DNA from: Lagopus muta
Taxonomy: Eukaryota > Chordata > Aves > Galliformes > Phasianidae
Assembly (NCBI RefSeq): GCF_023343835.1
Contig: NC_064438.1
Location: forward strand, 11,637,077-11,701,076
Direction of reading: 5' to 3'
DNA length: 64,000 bases
Shown here: in pieces, positions 25,601 to 40,791 of the stretch
Layout of the letters: each line of letters opens with the position of its first letter
Numbering within the stretch: the stretch's first letter is position 1
Notes under the pieces: generated by a model
Databases searched by the model: none
What the model saw: only the letters and a program-made list of their open reading frames with translations
What the model was told of the DNA's origin: nothing
Position numbers and translations under genes: made by a program

Positions 25601-28600
25601 GAAGGGGAGTTTGAGAAGAACTGCACGGTTGTTTCCGTACAGGAAAGGGTCTGTTGTCAGCTACAGATTGCCATCCATTTACAAAGAACAGAAGGCCAGC
25701 TCCTAAGAGGAGACTTGTCATTACAGATCAATTAATTCCCTCAGTTGTACTCTGTCAGAAGAGCAGCTGCTGCTGTTGAAGGACAGCGAAGACAGAGATT
25801 TAGGAGGACAGAAAAGTCTTTAGTGATAGCTGAGGTAAGGGACTTGTTTTCATCACAGTGTTTGCTCGGATTATCTACCCCTTAAGCTCATTCCCTGCTC
25901 TTCAAATCAGCATGTAAGGACAGTTAGAACACAGCTCATGCTGCAGCACGCAGCAGTGTGGTTAGTGCAGAGACTGGGCAGCACACAACACAACTGTGCC
26001 TGGAAGCGACCCTGAGTGCCACCCTGCAGCATGGGCATAACCGAGGTGACAGTGCCATCATGTACTGCAGATGGCCTGGGGTAGCTCACTTTTTCTGGCC
26101 ATGCCATCACCCATGAAAGTGAACTCTATACGGCCCCTCTCTGTTGTTAGGCAGAGATCTGTTCCTACCTGTGCTCCACAGAACTGTTTGTGTAGTGACA
26201 CAGTAAACCAGACCAGAGAACTCTAATTGAAAAACCAAACATGCCTCCAATTGATTTCCAACATAATATACAATTTCCTTTTTCTTGCCAAACTACATTT
26301 GTTCTCACACCAATTTACCATCCTGCTGCATCGGTAACTTTGCAGGCACTTCAGAAAAGGTGAGGAACAAGGGCTGAGGTGGAAAATGCCTAATCCTGCT
26401 TAAGCAACACTGGTACGAAAAGGGAAATGCACAGCCTGTGCCCCCCACTGCTGCATTAAGGGAGTCTCAAGGCAACATTCCCTTGAAGGGATCAAGCTAA
26501 ATACTTCCGCAGGTGAATGCAAGCTGCACAAGAGGCAGGGCTTTAAGCTGACCTTCATAGCACTGTAGTAGTGAGGACAGGTCCAAAGTGAAACCATGTG
26601 GAGCAGAAGGCTTTTCTCCACAAGAAAAATGGTTTCATTGCACACTAACACTTCATCAGCTGTTGTTTGATTTGGATCTTGCCTTTGTAGCAAATTTCAG
26701 CTTTAAAAGTAATACAGGCTGTTGTCTGCGTGCCACACGTGGCTTGTTAGGTTGCAGCCCACAGCGACAGTCACTTTCAGTAGTTCTTCCCATTTACATC
26801 TCAAGTACAGGTAGGTCGCAGCAGAGGTACAGTAGGTTCACAGAGCAGAGAAGCATCCAGTGCTGGCCCACACCACTTTGTCCAACCATTGTTGGACATT
26901 GTTTCATTAAACAGGGCTGATTTCTCTAACCATTCTCCATTGGCCATTTCACTGTTTGATTGCTGTTCTCAGTCAGCAACAGATATCTACCTTCAAACCA
27001 CAGTGACAGTTTGAGCATGAGAGCTGTCACTGTTGTGAATAGAAGAGCTCACATTTTCCACTTACAGATTCACCCTAACAAAGGTAGCATGGCATTCATT
27101 GCTCTTTACATTTAATCCTATATTTCTGCAGGAAAACAGGAGTGTTTTCCATTGTTGACAAAAGCATAATATAACTGACTGTTTCGATTCCTTAGGGAAT
27201 GCTCATTGTTTGAAACGACACTCTTGCAGCACGTGTACAAATAGCCAAGCAGCCCTTCAGTAGCTCTAAATAACAGCAGAATCCAAGCCACAGCACTCAG
27301 AGAGGCTGCAGGTTATCAGTACCAATGGGAAACACGCAGGGTAAGCAGGACTCCGCACGTACTTTAACCATGGACGCACACCTTTGCTCCTTGCCATGCT
27401 GCCAGATGCACCTGCACCGCACTCTGTGCCTCACTGGTGAGGATCTTAACAAGAGCAAATGAGGCATGGGGCACAAGGCTGTGACCAATGCACTCTGGGG
27501 AGGCGTGTGAAGAATGTGTAAGTGGCTGCACGGGTAAACACGCTGCCTAAAAAGATGGGGAAGCAATGAACTACATGGTCCCCCTAGTGTTTCCTTGCCT
27601 CTGATCATCACTGCAAAGCAGGCATGAGAATGTCCCTGCTCCCTCTCATCCTACTGCCAGTGGAGTGAAATAGCCCTGCACCTGCTGTGCATTACTGGCT
27701 GCATGGAAAGGTGACCCTTCACAGGAGGGAAGAAACACATTCCACCACAAAGTGTTCAGCACGGTTCTTTCCTGGGGAATGAAAACAGCTGAGTGAGCAT
27801 AAAGAGCTCACAAATGCCTTATTAATAAGCTTGTTGGATCTAATGATCTGTGAAACTGAAATGAGATTATTTAGGTTATCTCATTAAACAAGAATAATAG
27901 CAACAATAACCAGGCAGTAAACAGGAGTGGGCCAACCCAAGGACAAACTAAAAACTAGGGGCCAAAAGGCTCTTAATTAATCTGCATGTCTGTGCCTCTA
28001 TTTCTAGATCCAGAATTCATGAAAAAGTCAGGAACCACATCTAACTGAAAAGATAAATGTCACCAAGCAGGAATTAAGTCAGTGCCTACCAGAGCTGTAT
28101 GGGTCTGCCATTTGCTCACTCAGCCTCAAACACGTGCAGATGCTAAGCACACAAAGCAGCAGAACCACCTCAGTTCTTCATGTGATCTTGAGCAAGGTAT
28201 AGTGAAGCCCATATTGACATGCGTGAGGATCGGCTTTTTTTTGAGCCATGGATTTGTGCATGTTTCCCACCACCAGAAGCCAGCCTGGATGCCAACAGCT
28301 GTGAGACAGCTCATTCCCAGGTTAGTCAGTAAACTAGTGATAAAACTTTTTTCCCCCCTCCTTCTCCTCCACAAAGAGATTCCTGCAATTTAAGGCAGGT
28401 GTTGAATCTACCTCAGCTTAGAGCAATAAAGGAAGAAAGATTGCGTTCCCTGTGAGTCCAGGCTGTGGGACTGCCAATGAAATCATAGCCATCAAAAGCA
28501 CCTGTTGGCACAACAGTTGTGACTCCACTTACACTCCTCATAGAGATGCTGAAGAGAAGCACAGAGAACCAGTCTTCTTCAGTTGTAAATTTATAGTCCT

Positions 28601-31600
28601 TGCTTTGCCAAGGCTGTCAGAACTGAGCTTGATGGCAAGGACTTCATTTTAAGAATAAACAATACAGTTTTTCCATTGTTTAAAAAACAACAACCAGAAA
28701 AAAACCCCAAGAAGTAGAGAAAGAGAACAGGAGACTCACAAAGATCATAGAAAAGACAAGCTGTGTCAGGACTGTACAGAAAAATATGAACAAAGGGAGC
28801 ATTTGCAACATGACAAAGGTTTGCACTGATTCTATGAAGTCCAGCTACCGACCTCCACAAGTGACATTCACCAGTTTCTTGCTTCATTGGGATGACAGAC
28901 ATTTTGTCCTACAACCAAACGGGTTGTGGTTTCTTGTTTGAAACCAGAACAATTTCCTGGTGATGAGAAGTAAACACCCACAACTCAATTGGAAAGCTTC
29001 TGTTTAAACTGATTCTTAACTTGTGTGTTGATAGCACTGCAGCAAGTAAAGCTGCATTTGAACAGAGTGCTGCATGTATGACTGATGGAAGGGTCATAGG
29101 ATTACTGTAATCACATCTTTGTGTCCTCTGGGGAAAGATAATATGGAAACAGGTACTACTATTGCTGAGAAAGTCTTCTAGCCTGGGAATGAGGTGCCTT
29201 TAGCAGATCACCAGGATGTGTTGGCTTGGAAGTACAATGATGGAGGAGATAGCACTCAGACTATCCCAGCTATGAATTTGGCATACATCAGAGAAAGTCC
29301 CAATACAAAACCAGAACCACAGGTACTTTAACATGTCTTCTGATCAGTCTCTGCTCTTCACTAAGTGCAGAAGTACTCAGGCCTAGGGAGCAGAAATAAA
29401 GTCACTGCTCAAAATACGCATCACAATCATAATCCACAGTCTGTCACATTTTTCTGAGACAAGAAGGTGGACAGTGCAGACCCGTAGGACTATATTCCTA
29501 ACCCAAAAACTTCTTCATAGCAGCTACATTCTCCTATTGAATATATAGGGAGAAGAAAGTTCCCATTCCTAGTTCACATGAGAAGAAATAGGAAGACAAA
29601 TTATATTGATGGCCAATATTTTTGTATGCACTGCAACTACACCATAGTCTGATGCTGACAGGGCTTGCTTTCCAACACCACTAGTAAGTTACCTCCATGT
29701 TTAAAGATTAAAAGCCAGGATGCAAGAAGGAATACTTGTAACTGCACAGTATTTTACTACTAAACTTGTAAGCCCAGTACCAGTCTTAGTTATACAACAG
29801 TACTAAATTTCTACCTTTTCCTGCCCTATGTATCCTTTGTCATAGTTTGCAATACACAGAAAGACAAGATTGACAGGAGAACACATCATGTCCTGCTCTG
29901 AGGTGGTTTGAGCATGAAGTTCCGTGTCCCACAGCAGCACAGAGAGACAAAGCTCTGAGACAACATTTGGGTCCATTTCCCTGAGCTCTATCATGTAAGG
30001 AAGCTAGGCCCAGCCGACTCCACATTCTAGACTGAAAGAGATTGGGGAATTACTACATTCATTCTTAAACTTAAGCATCCATCAAGGCAAAAAGGGGCAT
30101 CAACCACTGCCCACTATCATTCACCCAGTCACACTACAGTATCCTGCATCAGGACTAAGTGTCATGCTTTACATCCCCTTGTGCCACTTTAAACTGCCTC
30201 TGTGCTGCGCTGTGCACCACTTCCACATCTTCCATTTGCATATAAACACCCACCTTTGTTTAAAGTGTAACCTTATGGGCTCACAAGGACTCAGGGCTGG
30301 CGTTCAGGACATCAGAGCACCATACTTAGTAGTCCTCCCACCCCAGCCAAGATATTCCTGTTTTGTGCCTGTCTCACAGTAAAGGGTGGGTTACAGTGGT
30401 ACTCTATTCCCATCCAGAGCACTGCAATTCCTTGGCCAAAAGCACTACATAAAAGCTAGACACCATTACAGAGGTGTTATAATAGCATCAGAGCTGCAGT
30501 CACACTTGGGGAGCTGCAGGAAGCCAAACACTTTCTCCAGCAATTGTCTACTCACGGTCATAACACAACACTGCCACACTCACAAACATCACCACAACAG
30601 CACTGGAAGTGGAGAACACTGAAATATGGAGTCATCTTGTACATCACAGGACAGTTATGGGGGTTTTATCTGTTAATCACATACATTTTCGAGGAACTTG
30701 CTTGACCTGAACTACCAAAATACTACTTTTAAATATGTTTTGTATTGCTTTCCAAATGGCTGAATGGGGAAATGCTAGAACAAAACACAATTTGGATCTG
30801 ATTCTACAAGTGATACCTAAGGACTTACTTGTACCACGAGTTTGAGTTGTAAATGAATAGACGGTACACAAGATAGGAATTACTCTGTCATCAGTTTCTG
30901 AAATGTTATTATAGTCCTCCTTTTGATAAGACTGTCAAAAGCTGACAAACTCTACTTTAGGAAAAAAAAAAGTTAGTTTTTCCATTGTTTAAAACAAACA
31001 AAAAACCCAAGTGCTCTCAGCTTTTAGTGTGCCTCAGTGTCCAACAGCTTATATTATACTGGGAGATATGCTTCCACCCCCTATCCTGCAAATCTCAACG
31101 CCTTCACCATCAGAACTGATCCTCTGAGATTTGGATCTTTCCCAAGTTCGTTTAACTTGATCAATTTTTAATGGCTGTCACTGGTTATTTCACCCAGCTT
31201 CTACAGTTCAAAACACCAGCCACTCTCTTCCCACTCTGGCATAACACAGGGACTCAGAATCTACAGAAATTATTCATCTGCATCATAAAGAACTTGAAGG
31301 AACTGCAAAAGAGATTGATCCCTGACAGCCGCACTAAACTTGAAAGCCCCTTCCTGGCTCTGAAGAAGGAGAATTCTGACCTGAAAAGGGGTCTTGAGTG
31401 AGCAGCCTCAAAGGGAATAAAATATTAGCCTGTAAAACCAGCACTCACTAGAAAACACGGGTGATCTTTTAATGTAGGTACACCTCTTGCCTCAGGCACA
31501 GCCAGCATAATTACTTGTCACACTGTACCTCAAGCTGGAAGGTTGATGTAACAGAACACACTTCACCTCCTTTTGTCCTATGTCCTGAGCAAGCCTCCAT

Positions 31601-34600
31601 GTGCTACTACCTGCCAGTGCTGCTATGCCAGAGACCAAGTCCTGCAGGACAGCATCACCATTTATTGCTGTTCCCAATACATATTGCTACGCCATTCATG
31701 TTATACTTCTATAGTGATGCAACTCCAGTTACTAAATCTACACTGGTTAACGTCTTCAGTAAATCTGGAGGTGGCAGGAAAGAACTTGTGCTTGTCAGCA
31801 ACACCGATCCTTACAAGGGCTGACCAGAAAAAACATTTATCCCAAAAGCATGAGAAGATGGAGAAGGAGGGAAGCCTCCATTTATCCAATCCAAGTGTCT
31901 AGAAATCCTTTGGAAGCAAGAAATGGACATTCACAGACATCCCATTTGTGCAGCGAGCACTGCTGAACTGCTCCTGTTGCCAAGGTACTGGCAGGGGGAC
32001 GTTACCAGGGCACCACAATGTATTGTCATGCAAACGATGCAGTTACTGGAGGGACTTCCCAGCAACAGAGCGCATTTTTGTCCACTAGTTTGATCCTAGC
32101 ATTGAAAAAGAAACAAAACAACGGCATGAAAGGGAGGCACCATTGGTCTAAACCAGAACCACTACCCCAGAGCTGTGCATGTCCCAAAACTGCTCTCGGT
32201 GCGTTCAAGGGTCCCTACTGCTCTTTATTTAAGCAGGAACAAGGAGTTGGGCCCTGCAATCCAAGGGGTTACATGCAGTGCTTTATAACTACATTATTTT
32301 CCACAAGCTGTGAGTGACACCGAAAACAGTGGAAGACAGGGATACACAATCCTTCACTCAGAAAACCATTATATATTTTTCATCCATAGTTTGCTATTTG
32401 GAATTAACTCACATGAACTGATTTTGAGTTGAATACTGTCAAAAGCCCACTGATAGAAACTGAAAACTTCAGAAGCTCAATTTTCCAGAAAAAGCAGAGG
32501 AGCATACACTGCCAGTTACATGCTCATAAATCCAATTCTTTTCTGATTTTAATGATTGTTAGTATTATAGCTCGGATAATACATTTTTTAGCCCTTTTCA
32601 GATACAGAAAATTACTATCTCCAGCAGCAGTAATGACTTAGCAGAATAACTGGTGCTCAATTTCCCTTACTGAAACGAGCTACGAGAACGACTTATTTTT
32701 TCATACAAGCTCTTGTTTGCATCCACAAGGAAACTAGTCATATACCACAGAAACACTGGTGATGAACAGATACTCAGAACTGAAAGTCCTCCAGATGTGC
32801 CCACATCAAATCTTTCCTTCAGCCCATGTCCAGTTAATTTTTCCCCATCCTACCAGACACCTCCCAGTCTCACTCTAAAAATGAAGGCACAATTTGTGGT
32901 GGCTATCACCTGTTTATTTAAGAATAAAGACTCACCTTTTTGGTTGCAGGATGAATTGAAGGAGTGATGAGAATGTATCCTGTTCATGCATTTGAATGCT
33001 GCTCTAGGTGAACCCCACTGACTCAATCCAAGCTAAGCTACATTCAGGTCATGTAGAAGTATGGAAGAGCATTGGCTTGACTGATTTACAAAGCAGTAAA
33101 GTTTCCTTAATGGGAACTAAGGTACACAGCTATTAGTCCTGGACAAACACAGGCTAGCAGAGAAGCTTGGAATAATTTCTTATTCCAAGTCAGGTGCAGG
33201 GTGAGGCCAATGAAAGGTAACAGAGGGGAGCTTCATGCTCCCAAGGAAGAACCTGGAATAGAAAGAGATGAAAATCTGAATGGAAAAAGCAACCTATATT
33301 TCAAAGAACTCTGTTCTACCCTGTGTGCCACATGTAATGGAGAACTTTGTAACAGAAGGAAAACAAGTTTTCTCATGTCCCAGCCATGGTTCTGAAGCAT
33401 CACCACCGTTCTTAACACTCCAAGATGGTAGGGTACCTTAGCAGTGAACTTTCAAACGTAGCTGCTTACCAGCCACGTGAAATAAGCCTCTCATACACCC
33501 CGTGGCCCTGAATGATCTGGACAGATTGCAAGAGTGGAAACACAAGGGAGGCTTTTGTGAACCAACCTTACCACATCAGGTCAGAGAACAGCTGCAGTGC
33601 ATTAGAGGAGTCCTCGTGTACTGGGGCTCAAGAGCCCCCGAAGCTATTTTTCTCTGAAGAAAAGAGAAGCCTCCCTGCATCAGAGGAGCTGGTAGCAAGG
33701 GAGGCTGTGTGCCAAGTTCCACAAGAACAGAGTGCTCCTTTCTGATGCATGCCCTGGCACAACACAAGGAAAACCTCATACTGGAATAGGGAAAAAAAAA
33801 ACAATCATTCAGATTTGTACTGGCTGAGAGAGCAAAAATACAGCAGGAGGCAAAGGACAACACTGGAGGGTCAGACAAGACTGCTAGGTATGAAGCAGAA
33901 ACAGGAACACAACTTGTGAAACTTAAGCCAAGGCACAGCAAGGAAGAGAACAGTGGGGCCCCAAGCCCACAGACCACAGTCTGCTCGGGTGGTGCCTGGA
34001 GGTAACCATGAGACAGAGATGGTTTGTTGTGGTTCATCTGGATTTAATTCTATTACTCTAGTAAATTGCTCACTAGTGAAGGAAAATTATAATGCTCTTA
34101 TCCAGAGAGGAAGGAAAGACTTCTCTGACTGCCAAGCAGCTGTAACATACGTAAGACCCGGGCAGCTGAATCACAAGTCCCAAACTGTCCAGGTACTTGG
34201 ATGTGGTAGAGAAAATCTGACACCCAGGCACAGTCCTGTAACACAGCCCCAGAGACTAACCTTACCTGATGTTTCCACAGGACTAGGCTTCCCTGGTCAC
34301 ATGCTTCTCTTCAGACACAGGATCACATCCCTCCAAACACGTTGATCAGCATCACGCTCTGCAAGGTCTGCTCCTGTGTGAGGAGGACATATCCCTGCCA
34401 GTGGTGCCACGCATCTGGCCAGGCTCCACTGCCCATGTTCTGCTGGCTGCTGAGCAGAGCAGAGCAACTGCCAGGGCAAATGAGTCGGCCTGGAGCAGTA
34501 CCACTCCTGGCTGAGCAAAAGGGACTGACAATCGTGGGAACAGACCATGTACTTGAGCCAGCGTGTATGACTTAAAAGCACACAGAATCTTCAGCAATGT

Positions 34601-36760
34601 GAACAGTAGAAATATATGTGCACAAACATCATTACAGTTCTTTCAGCAAGAGACTGCTACGTTCTGTAGCCAGCAAACGCAGTGTACCTTTCTTTATCCT
34701 CAGGAGTATCTTCAACATGGGGATTTCTTCTCACTGAGAGCAGTATCTTCACTGCATAACTTCATCCCAGACACAACTGTACAGCATTTACACTGCACTC
34801 CCCCTTTTTTCCACTCCTGTCAGTACACACTGTAAGCTGCTCAGCCATTCCCTCTCCTGGCAGGATACGCAACACACAGTACCAGTGCATAAGATGACAT
34901 AGGAACATGGTGCAACCTGGTCCAGCCTCTCTCGTAAGCAAAGGATGCTTGTGCTGGAAGCAATGGTGGACAGAAGAATCAGAGACCAAAATATCCCAGC
35001 AGTGCAAAATGCAAGAGCTGTGTGAACCTCAATCCTATGCTCAAAACCACTGTTATCATTTGGTACCACACAAATTTAGAACTGCAATACTAAGTGTCTT
35101 TTGCTGGGTTGGACTGGCAGTGTTGGCACTTCCTCACTAGGTGGCACTGTTTGCAGTACACAACTTTTTTTTTAAAGGAGAACAAGTGTTTGAAAGTGCC
35201 ATCTGCTGGTATTTTAATTACTTACAGGTAGTGAATGCAGAGCAACAAATACTGCAAGCATGTGCAGAACTGTCTGGGTAAGAACAGTTAACAGATCACA
35301 ATAAGAGACTGATGGGTGCACACCAGCAGCACCGAAGGAAAACCATTAGCAAAGACTCTTAGGAAAAGCTGTTACTACACTAATAGGATCCGACGACTGT
35401 TCAGACTGCAATTTGCATCAAATTCTGTAAGAGCTGCTCTTCTGCTTTCTTCTAGTGGAAGATGCTTTGTGAATTAACAGCTCTGTCTCTTTCATTTCTA
35501 AAACACTGCAGCAAAAGGCCACATTACTAAGAACTTGACTGAAAATTTCTTAAGGTTTTGGTTTTTGGACGTGTTAGCCATTTTGATTAAGAGACAGAAA
35601 GAGAAAGCTTAACTCATATTGCCTTGTCAGCTGCAAACAGAGATAAAGCAGCTTTTCAACTCACCACTTTCCAGTTACTCATTAAATAAGAGCATGTATT
35701 TCAACAGCTCAAAGAAGCTGGTAATCTCAGATCCAGGTAGATAGAGAGTTCAGTCAGAGTGCAGAGCTTTTCTTTAGAACTGTCCTAATCCCAAATGCTG
35801 TATTTAGCATCACGACCAGGGCAAAGGAAATATCTTTCTGCAAAATTGGATCCAGAAAGTACCAGCTTAATCGTTACAATTTAGCAAGTAGCTGCTACAC
35901 CTTACAAAAATGTAGGTCTCATTTAGTCTGATTTATATTTACTTAAATGCTTTTTAATATGGCAAAGACAAGTAGTGCACCAAGATTTAGAAGCAACAAC
36001 TACAACAGTTTATTAAAACCTCCACTTACAGCTTCATCCTAGGAGAGGCAAAAGCTGTCAGCCCACCTTCTACGTTTCAGCAGAAAGATGACTCTCTTGG
36101 TCACAGCTATTTAGAATTTGGAGGCACAACTTCAGTAATGGTGAGTGCACAACAGCCCTTTGGGTTTAGGTGAACTACCTCAGTGAAGACTTAACAGCTG
36201 AGGAACACTAAATTGTTCTGCTTACTCAAACCTCAGAGATGATCCCTAAAATTACTTACAAGTGACAGCAACAGCTACTCAGACCATGCTCTCGGTTATG
36301 AGAAGTGCAACTGAGCCTGAAATGGTCTGCATAGGTCCTCCCCAAAAGGAATGGATCCACACTAACCTGCAGTGATCCATACCCTCTTCAGTTCTGGTTC
36401 CCCTCCCTCCCCCTCTTCTCTTGCCAAATTATTTCCTCACCACCTTTTCTAAGCTTCCAATTCTCCTTCCTGTCCTTGTTTTCTTGCTCAGTTCTTCCTG
36501 CAGGACATACACAAGCATGGCCCCATATTAGCTAAATAAACACAATGAATGATTGTATCACTTTTCTAAACTGAGGCTATGTGCTTAAAAATCAAGCTTA
36601 AGCAGACAAACCACACAAATGAACAGCGAGAGTCACTGTTCAGATCTGCAACAGCAGGACAGCAATATGGAAGATGCTGCCACACTCGTGCTCCAGTCTG
36701 AGAGCTGCCCATTCACAGGCAGCTTCCTGAAAAGGGCAAATGTTTGTAAGACACCAACCA
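22629..36760. other. Intergenic stretch up to the RPS13 3' end, no gene recognised
   Basis: About 14 kb without a supported gene. The longest open frame of the intergenic region (33576-34037, minus, 153 codons, rich in Ser/Leu/Cys) has no recognised domain. A 42-bp two-copy tandem repeat lies at 23623-23706, and a shared 19-mer occurs at 28667-28685 and 30976-30994. Otherwise it is ordinary AT-rich DNA. Confidence 0.6.
23623..23706. repeat. Two-copy tandem repeat, 42-bp unit
   Basis: Two adjacent 42-bp units start CATGGGCATAATTC and continue with ATATTAGCAAAC (copy 1) or GTATTAGCAAAC (copy 2). The first 26 bp match with one mismatch and the remainder has diverged. No known family is recognised; it looks like a local duplication. 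Confidence 0.7.
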
Positions 36761-36788
36761 CTTAGAGACAACACAAAGTTAACCAAAA

Positions 36789-36794
36789 TTTATT
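36789..36794 (-). terminator. RPS13 polyadenylation signal AATAAA
   Basis: On the minus strand AATAAA lies 27 bp after the RPS13 stop codon. A G/T-rich stretch follows (TTTTGGTT...TTTGTGTTGTC), as expected of a cleavage site around 36765-36780. The very short 3' UTR is typical of ribosomal-protein mRNAs. Confidence 0.9.
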
Positions 36795-36820
36795 CTTTTT
36801 CAGTAAGTCATAGTCAGCTC

Positions 36821-40556
<3,736 letters not shown>

Positions 40557-40650
40557 GATGGCGGCAGTGGAAAAGAAGGGACGGCGCGAGGGAGAGGCCT
40601 TTCTTCCGCCGGAAAGGACGTAGGCGCCGCCAGCCCCGCCCACGGTCCGC

Positions 40651-40709
40651 ACGCCAGCCAATCAGGGGCGGCGAGACAGCTCTCTACACGCCAGCCAATC
40701 AGGGGCGGC
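40651..40709 (-). promoter_or_regulatory. Duplicated CCAAT + GC-box module upstream of RPS13
   Basis: The 22-bp segment starting ACGCCAGCCAATCAGGGG and ending CGGC occurs twice without mismatch (40651-40672 and 40688-40709), 37 bp apart. Each copy has CCAAT followed by a GGGGCGG GC box. This spacing from the RPS13 start suits an NF-Y/Sp-type core promoter. The plus-strand orientation of CCAAT means the motif is inverted relative to RPS13, which NF-Y tolerates. Confidence 0.75.
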
Positions 40710-40785
40710 AAAACAGTAGTAGTTTTTTTTTCCCCGGAGCCCAGATGAACCATAAGAAGCGCAGCATGGTTTTAAATGATTCGGG

Positions 40786-40791
40786 TTTATT
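40786..40791 (-). terminator. PIK3C2A polyadenylation signal AATAAA
   Basis: Minus-strand AATAAA about 1.98 kb after the PIK3C2A stop codon. It is the only clear canonical signal I found in the 3' UTR and the last before the RPS13 promoter. Cleavage would fall near 40760-40776, within 100 bp of the RPS13 CCAAT modules. Confidence 0.7.

Noticed and set aside
27000-27033. 10-bp inverted repeat (ACAGTGACAG ... CTGTCACTGT)
   Set aside because: A short hairpin with a 14-base loop, expected by chance in 64 kb. Too small for a miRNA precursor.
33576-34037. 153-codon minus-strand open frame, the longest in the intergenic region
   Set aside because: No domain, signal peptide or motif recognised. Composition is like translated non-coding DNA, a second plus-strand frame overlaps it, and there is no promoter or splice support.
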